Shown: positions 25,176 to 34,454, counted from the first letter of the stretch. The stretch: 64,000 nucleotides of DNA from Williamsia sp. 1138 (GCF_002095435.2 NZ_MJEJ02000052.1:62001-126000), one strand, 5' to 3'. The notes: generated by a model not told the origin, from the sequence alone. Numbers and translations are program-made.

Positions 25176-26522
25176 CCTCGCGACGAACTCGTTGATCAAC
25201 GCGCGGGCGGTGACGATGCCTGACTCGATGGCGCCGTCGACAACGACACCGTTCCACCCGCGGGCGTAGTCGGCGCCGGCGAATCGGAGCCGCGAGTCGG
25301 TCGAGAGAAAGTTGCTCCATCCGTCGAAGAACTGACCAGACCTCAGGGTTGCCCAGGTCTGACCGGACCACTTGTCGGCGACCCAGTCGTGCCCGCCGCA
25401 GTCCAGCACTGTCAGATCATCACTCCAGACGTTGATCGCCTTCTGTGCCGAGGCCACATCCTGGAGGTCCATGGCGTTGTGGTCGGATCCGAAACCCACC
25501 AGGATGGTGGCGTCCTCATCGTCGAGGAAGTACTCGCTGCGCAGAAGCGAAATCGGGTTGTCTCCGGGGGCGCCTGCGATGATCGAATGTCGGCCGGACA
25601 CCTTCACCCAGATTTTGAAGCCGGTCGAGTTGGTGCCCTCTGAAATGACCTTCTGCTGACCGTCGGCCAACGGGGGTTCGAAATGGATCTGGGAGAGCGC
25701 GCCGATGGGTGCGGTGACGATGACTGCGTCTGCTGACACGATGGTGCCGTCGGCCAGCTCGACCTCGACCGCGGACGGCGAGTGGTTGATGCGGACCACC
25801 GGGGTGTCGAGTGAGATGTCGGCCCGTAGGTCTCCAGCGATCGACTCGTACAACCCGCGCATGCCGTCGACCAGCTTGAAGCGCAGCGTTTGTTCGTCCA
25901 TCAGCGAGCTCCGGTGATCGCTGAGGGCCGCCCAATGCTTCGCCATCAGTGGCGAGGCGGTGGCCGTCGACCCCTGGTAACCGGCGGACCAGTAGGAATC
26001 CGCAAGGTCGATGTCCATCTGGCTGAACTCACCCTCGCGCAGGCAGTCGAGCACGCTGCCGGTGTCCGCACGGAGAAATCGTTCGCGCAACGACGGATCG
26101 GTGTCGGCATCGCTCAGAAGGGCAAGTGGGTCATGCGGATTCGGGAAGAACTCACGCGAACCTTCGAAGATCTTCTCTTGCACCCGGGAGAGCGCGACGT
26201 CGAGATCGTGCTCGGTGCCACGATGTACGATCCCGCCGCTCACCCAATACGCGTCGTCGATGTCGGGGCTGGGGTAGATCTTCTGTCCGTAGCGCGTGAT
26301 CTCGGTCCAAACGAACGGTTGCATCCAGTGCACCCACGTCGCGCCCATCTCCAGCGTGTGTCCTCCCAGCCGTTCGTCGGTCCAGGCGCGTCCACCGATG
26401 CGGTCTCGGGCTTCGACGATCCGGACGTCGAAGCCGGCGAATTCGAGTTCTCGCGCTGCGATCAGACCGGAGAATCCCGCTCCGACGATGACCACTGACG
26501 GTCTGGTTGTGCTGTCGGACAT
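25164..26522 (-). CDS. Flavin-containing amine oxidase
   Basis: 452 residues. FAD site VVIVGAGFSGLIAAREL and ARDRIGGRAWTDE at the N-terminus, followed by GATWVHWMQPFVW. The C-terminal FAD motif is RFAGADYARGWNGVVVDGAIESG. The family (monoamine, putrescine and tyramine oxidases) oxidatively deaminates primary amines to aldehydes with release of ammonia and H2O2. ATG 26522 has AGGAGG five bases upstream, so the longer open frame is ignored. It is the last gene of an operon with an amino acid/amine permease and an aldehyde dehydrogenase, which fits uptake and two-step oxidation of an amine to an acid. An aromatic amine is plausible because iac genes follow. Confidence 0.88.
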   Translation of the reverse strand: MSDSTTRPSVVIVGAGFSGLIAARELEFAGFDVRIVEARDRIGGRAWTDERLGGHTLEMGATWVHWMQPFVWTEITRYGQKIYPSPDIDDAYWVSGGIVHRGTEHDLDVALSRVQEKIFEGSREFFPNPHDPLALLSDADTDPSLRERFLRADTGSVLDCLREGEFSQMDIDLADSYWSAGYQGSTATASPLMAKHWAALSDHRSSLMDEQTLRFKLVDGMRGLYESIAGDLRADISLDTPVVRINHSPSAVEVELADGTIVSADAVIVTAPIGALSQIHFEPPLADGQQKVISEGTNSTGFKIWVKVSGRHSIIAGAPGDNPISLLRSEYFLDDEDATILVGFGSDHNAMDLQDVASAQKAINVWSDDLTVLDCGGHDWVADKWSGQTWATLRSGQFFDGWSNFLSTDSRLRFAGADYARGWNGVVVDGAIESGIVTARALINEFVARSAV

Positions 26523-26578
26523 AAGTCCTCCTGTCGTTTGGGGTTTGCACGTGGTGGTGTGAAAGGCCGGCCGCCGGG

Positions 26579-28033
26579 TCAGGGATGTGGCGAACCCGAC
26601 GTCTGGTCCATGGCAGTACCGCGTCGTGAACGGACCACGAAATGTCCCACTGCCCAACCGATCACGAATGTGCACACGATGATTGCGAGAAAGATGTTCG
26701 CGAGAGTCCGGGAACCGCCGATGAGTGTCGTGAAGTTGGCGATGACCAGTGCCGTGATGCCGGCAAGGCCGAGGCCGCCGAGTATTGGCGCGATCTTGGT
26801 GTGCCACAGCCGAGTGTCGGCGCCGGAGCGGGTGAAGTAGACAACGATGGCGACACTGGTGAGCACCATCACGACCAGGATCGACACGGTCGCGACGCCC
26901 GCCATCCAGGTGAACAGTTCGAGCACGGGATCAGCGCCCGCCAGCGCGAAGATTCCGACCAGAACAAATGCGGTCACGGTCTGGAACAAGGAACCGAGAT
27001 GTGGTGAACCGTGGCGAGGGTGCACGGCCATCAGGGAGCGAGGAGCGAAACCACCGCGCGAGAGTACGTGGGTATATCGGGCAATGGCGTTGTGGAATGC
27101 GAGCAGAGCAGCGAACAGGCTCGTGACCAGCATGACCATCAAAACGTCGGAGGAGACGCCTCCGAGGTACTCGTCTGCGGCGATGAAGGTCAGGTCTGCG
27201 GTGTGCTCTGTTGCGATGGCTTGAACGTCGTCGGCCCCGAAGGCGAGAACGATTGCCCAGCTGGCAACCGCGTACAACACACCGATGATGATCACAGCGA
27301 CGTAGGTGGCGATCGGTACCGTTCGACGCGGGTTCTTCGTCTCCTCGCCGTAGATGGCCGTCGCTTCGAATCCGATGAACGATCCGACCGCGAACATCAG
27401 GGCGATGCCGGGCGAGCCCGACATGAAAGTCGATGGGCTGAAGGACGATACCTCGATGCCCTGCGCACCGCCCTGTCCGAGAATGGATACCGACAGGACC
27501 ACGATCAAGAGCATCTCTGCGACCAGCAGGACGCCGAGAACCTTCGCTCCCACGTTGATGCTGCGGTAGCCCAGCACGGCCACCAACGCCATCAACGCAA
27601 ATGCCCACACCCACCACGGCAGATCCGGTCCGCCGAACCGCACCACGACGCTACCCAGGGTCGAGGCGGCGAGACCGTAGATCGCGGCCTGCACCGTCGT
27701 GTAGGCGAGAAGTGCGAGTGATGCCGCACCGAGGCCGGGTCCCCTCCCCAATCCTTTGGTGACATAGGCATAGAACGCGCCTGACTCGGTGACATGACCA
27801 CTCATCGTCGCGTAGCCGACACTGAAGACCAGCAGGACGGCGGCGACGACTATGTAGGTCAGAGGCGCGCCCGCCCCGTTGCCCAGTGCGATCATCACCG
27901 GCAGTGAGCCGGCAACGGCGGTGAGAGGCGCGGCGGCCGCGATCACCAGGAAAACGATACCGGGGACACCGATGGATCCGCGGAGCCTGTGTTCGGATCC
28001 CGAAGTTGTTGAAGAGAATGTTTTTTCGACCAT
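26579..28033 (-). CDS. APC-family amino acid/amine permease
   Basis: 484 residues with about twelve membrane helices. The N-terminus GSIGVPGIVFLVIAAAAPLTAV and the later FIGFEATAIYGEETKNPRRTVP are typical of the APC superfamily. It lies 28 bp downstream of the aldehyde dehydrogenase gene and 56 bp upstream of the amine oxidase gene, so it is the probable importer of the amine substrate. Confidence 0.88.
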   Translation of the reverse strand: MVEKTFSSTTSGSEHRLRGSIGVPGIVFLVIAAAAPLTAVAGSLPVMIALGNGAGAPLTYIVVAAVLLVFSVGYATMSGHVTESGAFYAYVTKGLGRGPGLGAASLALLAYTTVQAAIYGLAASTLGSVVVRFGGPDLPWWVWAFALMALVAVLGYRSINVGAKVLGVLLVAEMLLIVVLSVSILGQGGAQGIEVSSFSPSTFMSGSPGIALMFAVGSFIGFEATAIYGEETKNPRRTVPIATYVAVIIIGVLYAVASWAIVLAFGADDVQAIATEHTADLTFIAADEYLGGVSSDVLMVMLVTSLFAALLAFHNAIARYTHVLSRGGFAPRSLMAVHPRHGSPHLGSLFQTVTAFVLVGIFALAGADPVLELFTWMAGVATVSILVVMVLTSVAIVVYFTRSGADTRLWHTKIAPILGGLGLAGITALVIANFTTLIGGSRTLANIFLAIIVCTFVIGWAVGHFVVRSRRGTAMDQTSGSPHP

Positions 28034-28060
28034 GATCGACCTTTTCTTTCCGTGCTCAGG

Positions 28061-29515
28061 TCACAGGATGACGGTGATCGTCTTGGGTTCTGTGTAGGAG
28101 AGGATTCCTTCGTATCCGAGTTCGCGACCCACTCCGCTGGCTTTGACGCCGCCCCACGGCAGTTGGGGGGCGAGCGGCGACCAGCCGTTGACGCCGATCG
28201 CACCGGCGTCGATGCGTGCCGAGATGCCATGCGCGCGGCTCACATCGGTGGTCCAGATCGTCGCCGACAATCCGTACTGGTTGTCGTTGGCCAGTTCGAC
28301 GGCCTCGTCGTCGGAATCGAACGGGATCACGACGCCGACAGGGCCGAAGATCTCCTCACGGGACACCACCATGTCGTTGCGACCGGCCAGGACAGTCGGA
28401 TTGACGAAGAAGCCGGGGCCGTCCGGCGCGTTTCCGCCCGCAATGACATCGGCGCCTTCATCGGCGCCCTTGCGCAGGTAGCCGACCACACGGTCCCGCT
28501 GCCGTGCGTTGACCAGCGGCCCCATGGTGGTGGCAGGGTCGAACGGGTCGCCCACGATCTGGGCCTCGGCGGCGGCCTTGAGCCCCTCGAGTACGGCCTC
28601 ATACACTTTGCGGTGGGCAAGGATTCGCGTACCCGCAGCGCATACCTCTCCCTGGTTGAAGAACAGTCCCATTGCCGAACCCTGGATCGCGGCGTCGAGG
28701 TCGGCATCGTCGAAGATGACCTGTGGCGCCTTGCCTCCCAGTTCGAGGGCGGTGCGCTTGAAGTTGACGGCGGAGTTGCGCACGATACTGCGCCCGACCT
28801 CGGTGGAACCGGTGAAGGAGATCTTGTGGATTCCGGGGTGCAAGGCCAGTGCCTCACCCGCAACCTTTCCCACTCCGGTGAGCACGTTCACCGTTCCCGG
28901 TGGAAAGCCGGCTTCATCGACGAGTTCGGCCAGCCGAAGGATCGACAACGAGGCGTCTTCCGAAGGTTTGACGATCACCGCATTGCCACACGCGAGCGCG
29001 GGGGCCAGCTTCCAGCCGAGAATCATCAGCGGCGCATTCCACGGCACAATGGCGGCCACCACGCCGATCGGATCGCGACGTGTGTAGGCGTGGGTGGGCA
29101 CCGGCCCACCGAGGTAACCGTCGTTGGCGATCAATTCGCCATTGATCTTGTCGGCCCAGCCCGCGTAGTACCGGAGCGTGCCGATGAGATTGGGAATCAT
29201 CATGGCCGCGCCCATGCCGACAGGGCGGCCCATGTCGATCGATTCCAGCGCCGCCAGCTGCTCCAGGTCGCGCTCGACGAGATCGGCCAGACGGTGAAGC
29301 AGAGCGCCCCGACGTGACGGGGCCAGCGCACCCCAGTCGCCGCGGTACGCCGACGTCGCCGCGGTGACCGCGGCGTCGACGTCGGCAGACCCGGCGGCTG
29401 CGAGTTCGGCCAACGGTTGGCCGGTTGCGGGATTGAGGGTGGTGAAGGTTTCGCCGGCGTCGCGCCATCCACCGCCGATGAACAGGCCGGTGTGCAAGTT
29501 CGAGATGTCGATCAT
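28061..29515 (-). CDS. NAD(P)-dependent aldehyde dehydrogenase
   Basis: 484 residues, full length for the family. Catalytic Glu in LELGGKAPQVIFDDADLD and catalytic Cys in FFNQGEVCAAGTRI; the cofactor-binding region carries IVPWNAPLMILGWKLAPALACG and SFTGSTEVGR. It should oxidise the aldehyde made by the amine oxidase to a carboxylate, for example indole-3-acetaldehyde to indole-3-acetate if tryptamine is the substrate. First gene of the operon; AGGAG precedes ATG 29515. Confidence 0.9.
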   Translation of the reverse strand: MIDISNLHTGLFIGGGWRDAGETFTTLNPATGQPLAELAAAGSADVDAAVTAATSAYRGDWGALAPSRRGALLHRLADLVERDLEQLAALESIDMGRPVGMGAAMMIPNLIGTLRYYAGWADKINGELIANDGYLGGPVPTHAYTRRDPIGVVAAIVPWNAPLMILGWKLAPALACGNAVIVKPSEDASLSILRLAELVDEAGFPPGTVNVLTGVGKVAGEALALHPGIHKISFTGSTEVGRSIVRNSAVNFKRTALELGGKAPQVIFDDADLDAAIQGSAMGLFFNQGEVCAAGTRILAHRKVYEAVLEGLKAAAEAQIVGDPFDPATTMGPLVNARQRDRVVGYLRKGADEGADVIAGGNAPDGPGFFVNPTVLAGRNDMVVSREEIFGPVGVVIPFDSDDEAVELANDNQYGLSATIWTTDVSRAHGISARIDAGAIGVNGWSPLAPQLPWGGVKASGVGRELGYEGILSYTEPKTITVIL

Positions 29516-29545
29516 GGTCCAGTTGCTCCTGAGGCTGAGCTGTGA

Positions 29546-29561
29546 TTCTACGTCTGTAGAA
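29546..29561. promoter_or_regulatory. Perfect 6-4-6 palindrome upstream of the amine operon
   Basis: TTCTACGTCTGTAGAA has perfect 6-bp arms around a 4-bp centre, 31 bp upstream of the aldehyde dehydrogenase start. Size and placement suit a TetR-type operator, and a TetR gene (24537) lies at the far end of the operon. Assignment is inference. Confidence 0.5.
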
Positions 29562-29688
29562 CCATCGGGTGTGGCGTACGTTACACCTCAACGGTTCGCG
29601 CCGGAAGATGCCCAGCGTGAAGAAACCTTTACCCGAGGACTGCCGTCAGAATGCCCTGTGCAAAAACAGGACTCGCGCGAGAATGTCG

Positions 29689-31230
29689 CTACTGTGCGCT
29701 GAGGGGGAGGGTGAACTCGAACACGGCCCCGCGTGGTGTGTTCTCCCGGGCGGTGAGCGTGCCGCCTTGGCGACTGATGATGCGATAACTCAATGCCAGG
29801 CCGATACCGTTGCCTGCGGCCTTGTCCGTGAACGCCCCGTAGAATACCTGGTCGGATGGCATGTGGGAGATACCTTTTCCGCAGTCGGTGACCGTGACGA
29901 CGCCGTATCCGCCGTCGTATCCGACCGAGACCGATACCGGCTGCCGGACATCAGGCTGCCCCGCCAATTCTTCGATGGCGTTGAAGCACAGATTCAGCAA
30001 CACCTGACCGGTGAGTACCTTCTCGCACACGACGGTGACGGGTTCGTCGGCAAGCACATACTCCACCGACACGCCGCTCTGCTGTGCGCGCAGATCGACG
30101 AAGTACGAACACTCTTCGACGATCTCGTTGAGGTCCGCGTGCTGCTGAGAATCCTCGAGTGTCGTCACGTACTCGCGCAAACTCCGCACGATGTGGTTGG
30201 CACGGTCCAATTGCCGGCGGGCGCTCTCCAGACCGCGCTGGATGTCGTCGTATCCGGCCGGCGGTTCGGTGGGTTGATCGGATGCCTGGGCCCGGTCTTG
30301 GGTTCCGGCGAGCCGGCTCTGCGTCCCGGCCAGGTAATTCGTGGCCGCCGCCAGCGGCTGGGCGAGTTCGTGAGCGATGGCCATTGCCATGTCACCCATC
30401 GCGTTGTACCGCGCCAGATAGTTCAGGTACTGCACATCGCGGCGATGCGCCTGCTCGGTCAGTACATGATCGGTGACGTCGTGACACAGCAGCAGTGACC
30501 CGCTGAGATCGTTTTCGATCTCGATGTGCTGGCAACTACCTGCATGCCAACGTACCCGGCCACTGGGCAGCTTGATCTCGTACCGCAGCCCTTCTGACCC
30601 GCCGTGTTCGGCAGTACGCTCGAGGGCCGCGACAACGTTGGAGCGAGACTGACCGGGCGTGCACAAATCCGTGAACCGGATGCCGGGCAGGCGATCGAGC
30701 GGTGAATCGAGCAGCGCGGCCGCCGCTTCGGTGGCGTATGTGATGCGGCCGGTCTCGTCGAGGACCAGAATCCCCTCACTCATGTTGTCCAGGAACGCCG
30801 ACAGCCGCGCCTCGGTGCGGTTGAGGTCTGCCTCGGTACGCAGGAGGTCCCGCCGGACCAGGGCCTCGCGTTCGATGTCGCGGAACTGCACCATGACCAC
30901 CTGGCGCGCGGCCAGCTCGACCCTGATCGCGATGGCCTCGGTGAGGATGACCCGGCCACTCTTGGCCCGATATGCCCACTCGGTCACCGCAACACCATTG
31001 TCCACCGCGTTCTGCAACCACTGCCGCCCCACGGACCTGCGGTATCGCTGCTCCTGGGCGCTCATCTGGTGCGCTTTGAGGGGGCGCAGCTCCTCGACGC
31101 TGAACTCCAGGAGATCTGCCGCAGCCTGATTTGCCCAGAGGATGTCTTTCGACGCGGCGTCATGAATCAGGACGCAGTACCGCAGTGCCTGAACCAGCTG
31201 CTCGTAGTCGTCGTCGGCGAGATAGGGCAC
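29689..31230 (-). CDS. FixL-like PAS sensor histidine kinase, candidate iac regulator
   Basis: 513 residues, no membrane segments. PAS domain 1 spans about residues 5-125 (DILWANQAAADLLEFSVEEL) and PAS 2 about 145-265 (GILVLDETGRITYATEAAAALL). The FixL-type His box is MAIAHELAQPLAAATNYLAG, followed by an ATPase domain with DCGKGIS and AGNGIGLALS. Cytosolic PAS kinases of this type sense small ligands or redox state. GTG 31230 is fixed by AAGGAGG six bases upstream. It is divergent from iacA, and the only FixJ-like regulator nearby lies beyond iacE, so the two probably form one system controlling the iac genes. Confidence 0.88.
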   Translation of the reverse strand: MPYLADDDYEQLVQALRYCVLIHDAASKDILWANQAAADLLEFSVEELRPLKAHQMSAQEQRYRRSVGRQWLQNAVDNGVAVTEWAYRAKSGRVILTEAIAIRVELAARQVVMVQFRDIEREALVRRDLLRTEADLNRTEARLSAFLDNMSEGILVLDETGRITYATEAAAALLDSPLDRLPGIRFTDLCTPGQSRSNVVAALERTAEHGGSEGLRYEIKLPSGRVRWHAGSCQHIEIENDLSGSLLLCHDVTDHVLTEQAHRRDVQYLNYLARYNAMGDMAMAIAHELAQPLAAATNYLAGTQSRLAGTQDRAQASDQPTEPPAGYDDIQRGLESARRQLDRANHIVRSLREYVTTLEDSQQHADLNEIVEECSYFVDLRAQQSGVSVEYVLADEPVTVVCEKVLTGQVLLNLCFNAIEELAGQPDVRQPVSVSVGYDGGYGVVTVTDCGKGISHMPSDQVFYGAFTDKAAGNGIGLALSYRIISRQGGTLTARENTPRGAVFEFTLPLSAQ

Positions 31231-31279
31231 GGACGCCTCCTTCTGACTGAAGACTGCACCGCCTGGGTGCGGGCCGCAA

Positions 31280-31295
31280 GTAAGGAATTGCTTAG
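31280..31295 (+). promoter_or_regulatory. Candidate response-regulator box in the iacA promoter
   Basis: GTAAGGAATTGCTTAG is an imperfect 6-4-6 palindrome, similar in layout to TodT/StyR boxes (ATAAAC-N4-GTTTAT) bound by FixJ-family regulators. A related sequence lies upstream of iacC (38091). It sits between the kinase and iacA, which are divergent. Confidence 0.45.
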
Positions 31296-31385
31296 TCGCG
31301 ACGCGGGAAGTCCCGATACCGGCGGCCCGCCCACAGTCCATAGCGTCATCGTCGAAGCTTTCGATGAAATGCGAATGGAGACGTG

Positions 31386-32555
31386 ATGACGACGGAGAGC
31401 ATGACCAGGGTGTCCGCCGAACCAGCGGGGCCGGCTCGCGCAGCGGCGTTCGAAGACGCCCTGGACGTGCTCCGGGAACGCCGAGACGAGTTCAGTGCCC
31501 AACGCTTCGTTCCACGCGACTTCGTTGCACTTCTCAAGCGGGCCGGCATGTACCGGGCATCGACGCCCGCCGCATTCGGTGGCGAGCCCATGGCCCCCTC
31601 TGACTTCATGAAGCTGGTCGAGCGGTTGTCTGCTGTCGACCCGGCCACCGGATGGGTTGCGAGTTTCGGCTCGTCGCTGGTCTATTTCGCGGCATTGCCG
31701 GTCGCATCGCAACAGCAGATCTACGCGGACGGCCCCGATGTCGCCTACGCCGGTGGTCTGTTTCCCATGCAGGAGGCCCAGCGTGTCGCCGGTGGATATT
31801 TGTGCACCGGCACTTGGCAATTCGCCAGTGGATGCCGCGGCGCCGACATCATCGGAATAGGGTTGGTCGGCGGGCCGGAGACGAACGGTAAGCCCCTCAC
31901 CGCGCTGGTGAATCCCGACGACGTCGAGATCGTCGACAACTGGGGTGTCGCCGGGATGAAGGCGACGGGATCACATGCCGTGCGTGCCGATCGGCTGTTC
32001 GTGCCGGAGGAGATGACGTTCGTCCGAGGCGGCGAGCCTCAGATCGACGAGCCGTTGAATCGGTACCCGGCGCTGTCGTATGCCGCTCAGGTGTTGGCGG
32101 TGGTGACCCTCGGTGCAGCTCGTGGCGCCCTCGACCACGTGATCGAGGTCGGCGCGGCGAAGGCATCGATCACCGGGGGCGCGGCCAAGGGCAACCGGCC
32201 TGCCTACAAGACGGGGCTGGCGCAGGCGGAGGCGGAGTTGCGTGCGGCGAGGGCGTTCTTCTATCAGACCACTGACGACGTGTGGGCCAAAGCCTTTGAC
32301 GGCGAGGCGATCACCACTGAAGACCAAGCGATACTCCGCCTCAGCGCCACGCATGCGGCCCACGCCGGTCGCTCCGTGGTGCTCAGGGCCTTCGATCTCG
32401 CCGGAACCGGCGCAATCTACGAGAATCACCCGTTGCAACGGTACGTCCAGGACGCTCTGGTGCCCGCCCAGCACGCGATGTTGCAGACCCATACCTACGA
32501 GGCGGTCGGAGCGCTGCTGCTCGGCCTCGACGCCGGCATCCCGAGCTTTCCCTGA
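31386..32555 (+). CDS. iacA: IacA-like flavin-dependent monooxygenase (acyl-CoA dehydrogenase fold)
   Basis: 389 residues with an acyl-CoA dehydrogenase/HsaA-type fold (YRASTPAAFGGEPMAP, DPATGWVASFGSSLVYFAAL, WQFASGCRGADIIGIG). In iac clusters IacA oxygenates the indole ring of indole-3-acetate using reduced flavin supplied by IacG, the first committed step, acting with the reductase IacE. ATG 31386 has GGAG five bases upstream; a GTG at 31383 is also open. The identification rests on this fold together with adjacent iacB and iacE and all the other iac genes within 10 kb. Confidence 0.85.
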   Translation: MTTESMTRVSAEPAGPARAAAFEDALDVLRERRDEFSAQRFVPRDFVALLKRAGMYRASTPAAFGGEPMAPSDFMKLVERLSAVDPATGWVASFGSSLVYFAALPVASQQQIYADGPDVAYAGGLFPMQEAQRVAGGYLCTGTWQFASGCRGADIIGIGLVGGPETNGKPLTALVNPDDVEIVDNWGVAGMKATGSHAVRADRLFVPEEMTFVRGGEPQIDEPLNRYPALSYAAQVLAVVTLGAARGALDHVIEVGAAKASITGGAAKGNRPAYKTGLAQAEAELRAARAFFYQTTDDVWAKAFDGEAITTEDQAILRLSATHAAHAGRSVVLRAFDLAGTGAIYENHPLQRYVQDALVPAQHAMLQTHTYEAVGALLLGLDAGIPSFP

Positions 32556-32597
32556 GCTGAAAAATCAAGACCTGCAACTACTCACGAGGAGAATCAT

Positions 32598-32960
32598 ATG
32601 GCCAACGAACCGCTGCGCACGCTGTTCTGCATCGGCAACAATCAGAACTTCTTCGACCTCCCCAAGGCTGACATCGGTCCCGTCTGGGTGGGGATCCAAG
32701 AGATGCTGTCGAACCTCAAGAACATGGACGGTGTCGACGTGATCGGGACGTTCGATGACGACGCCCACATGGTCGGGCCGTCCGACGGCTGGCCGTGGAC
32801 GTGCTACGTCCTCGCCGACGTCCGAGATCAGCCGACTGTGAAAGCGGCGTGCAATCTTCTGCGAACAACGATGATCGGTGAGTTCGCCCTGTGGAAGTAC
32901 TTCAAGATGGAAGCCCGCATGGGCCGCGAGCTCGCGATCCGCGACGACGTCAAACTCTGA
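32598..32960 (+). CDS. iacB: IacB-like small protein
   Basis: 120 residues, no signal or membrane segment, with NQNFFDLPKADIGPVW, FDDDAHMVGPSDGWPWTCYVLAD and YFKMEARMGRELAIR. It fits the small IacB proteins that follow iacA in indole-3-acetate clusters; their exact catalytic role is unsettled. AGGAG lies upstream of ATG 32598. The stop shares a base with the start of iacE (TGATG), so the two are translationally coupled. Confidence 0.82.
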   Translation: MANEPLRTLFCIGNNQNFFDLPKADIGPVWVGIQEMLSNLKNMDGVDVIGTFDDDAHMVGPSDGWPWTCYVLADVRDQPTVKAACNLLRTTMIGEFALWKYFKMEARMGRELAIRDDVKL

Positions 32961-33718
32961 TGGCGAACGCGCAGCAGAGTCAGGGCGTGGCAGTGGTCAC
33001 CGGTGCGGCAGGCGGGATGGGCAGCCATATCGCGCGGGCATTGCACGCCGACGGAGCGCACGTGCTGCTGGCCGATATCGCACTCGACGCCGCGCAGGAG
33101 CTGGCATCCGAGCTGTCGCCCGACGGATCAAGCGCGCGGGCGGTTGCGCTCGACGTGGCACACCGCGAGCCCTTTGTGCAGGCCCTGGACGTCTGCCGAC
33201 AGACCTGGGGAAGACCGACGATCCTGGTCAACAACGCGGCGGTGACCCAGGGCGCCGAGCTGATGGACATCGGTGAAGAGGATTTCACCCGGGTCCTCAA
33301 CACGAACGTGAACAGCATCTTCTTCGGTTGTCAGGTCTTCGGGGCGGCGATGGCCGACGCAGGCTACGGCCGCATCATCAACATGGCATCCCTTGCGGGC
33401 CAAAACGGCGGGACGGCCACCGGCGGCCACTACGCGTCCTCGAAGGGTGCGATCCTCACGGCGACAAAGGTCTTCGCTCGCGAGCTCGCTCCGCATGGGG
33501 TCACCGTCAACGCCATCGCCCCCGGCCCTCACGACCTCCCGGTCGTCCACGCGACCGTGCCGCCCGAGAAACTCGGTGCCGTGGTCGCGAACATTCCGGT
33601 GGGCACGCTCGGGGATCCGTCATTCATCGGGGATGTGGTGTCTCTACTGGCTTCGCCGAAGGCCGGGTTCGTCACCGGAGCCTGCTGGGACGTCAACGGC
33701 GGTCTGTACCTCCGCTGA
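32960..33718 (+). CDS. iacE: IacE-like short-chain dehydrogenase/reductase
   Basis: 252 residues. Classical SDR: cofactor motif VVTGAAGGMGSHIARAL, LVNNAAV, catalytic Ser in INMASLAGQNGG and Tyr-Lys in HYASSKGAIL. In iac pathways the SDR IacE acts with IacA on the oxidised indole acetate intermediate. ATG 32960 overlaps the iacB stop. Convergent with the FixJ-like regulator, 11 bp away. Confidence 0.85.
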   Translation: MANAQQSQGVAVVTGAAGGMGSHIARALHADGAHVLLADIALDAAQELASELSPDGSSARAVALDVAHREPFVQALDVCRQTWGRPTILVNNAAVTQGAELMDIGEEDFTRVLNTNVNSIFFGCQVFGAAMADAGYGRIINMASLAGQNGGTATGGHYASSKGAILTATKVFARELAPHGVTVNAIAPGPHDLPVVHATVPPEKLGAVVANIPVGTLGDPSFIGDVVSLLASPKAGFVTGACWDVNGGLYLR

Positions 33719-33729
33719 CCCCGCCGGCA

Positions 33730-34386
33730 TCAGCCCTCTGAATCGGCGACGGGCACCTCGGCATCAAACCGGAGGATGTCGCGGACCAGGGTGCTGATGC
33801 TGTCGGCGTCGGTCTTGCTCTTGATCCGCGCACGGTGAACGTCGACCGTCTTGACACTCATGCCGAGCCTGCGCGCGATGTTCTGGCTGGGCATGCCCTC
33901 GACCACCAGGGCGAGGATCTGTCGTTCCCGTGGAGTCAGCGACGAGACCTTGGACTGCACGGCCTGTTTGAGGCGATACTGACGGAATCGGATCTCTGCC
34001 TGCTCGACGCCGCTCTGTACCGCATCCAGAAGGCGCTGCGGTTCATACGGCTTCTCCAGGAAGTCGAGCGCGCCCGCCTGTAGCGCCGACACCGACATCC
34101 GGATGTCCCCGTGCGCGGATACGAAGATGATCCCGACAAACGGCGCAAATGTGTTGAGGCGCTCCTGCAACCGGGTGCCGCTGAGATGCGGCATTCGCAC
34201 ATCCAGGACCAGACACGCGGCATGGTCACCCTGATACATCTCGAGGAACTCGTCCGCGCTGTGGCAGATCCGTGGTCTGATACCGATGCTCTCGAGAAGC
34301 CACTCCACCGATTCGCAGACCTCGGGGTCGTCGTCGATGACGTACACCGTGGCCGGTGCACTGTCCTCACTCAGCTGTTCGGACAT
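33730..34386 (-). CDS. FixJ-like response regulator, candidate iac regulator
   Basis: 218 residues. Receiver domain with acidic pair YVIDDDPEVC, phospho-acceptor Asp in CLVLDVRMPHLSG and Lys in FLEKPYEPQRLL. LuxR-type HTH: LTPRERQILALVVEGMPSQNIARRLGMSVKTVDVHRARI. ATG 34386 has GAGGAG five bases upstream. It lies between iacE and iacH, on the same strand as the kinase at 29689 but separated from it by iacABE. FixJ-family regulators such as TodT and StyR activate aromatic degradation operons. Confidence 0.88.
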   Translation of the reverse strand: MSEQLSEDSAPATVYVIDDDPEVCESVEWLLESIGIRPRICHSADEFLEMYQGDHAACLVLDVRMPHLSGTRLQERLNTFAPFVGIIFVSAHGDIRMSVSALQAGALDFLEKPYEPQRLLDAVQSGVEQAEIRFRQYRLKQAVQSKVSSLTPRERQILALVVEGMPSQNIARRLGMSVKTVDVHRARIKSKTDADSISTLVRDILRFDAEVPVADSEG

Positions 34387-34454
34387 GTCTCCTCGCGTAT
34401 CGTGGCCCCCGATCACGAAGAGTCTACGCGCCGAGGGGAGTACACAGCCGGACT

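Noticed and set aside
28052-29317. 421-codon plus-strand open frame
   Set aside because: It lies wholly opposite the aldehyde dehydrogenase gene and has no recognisable domain.
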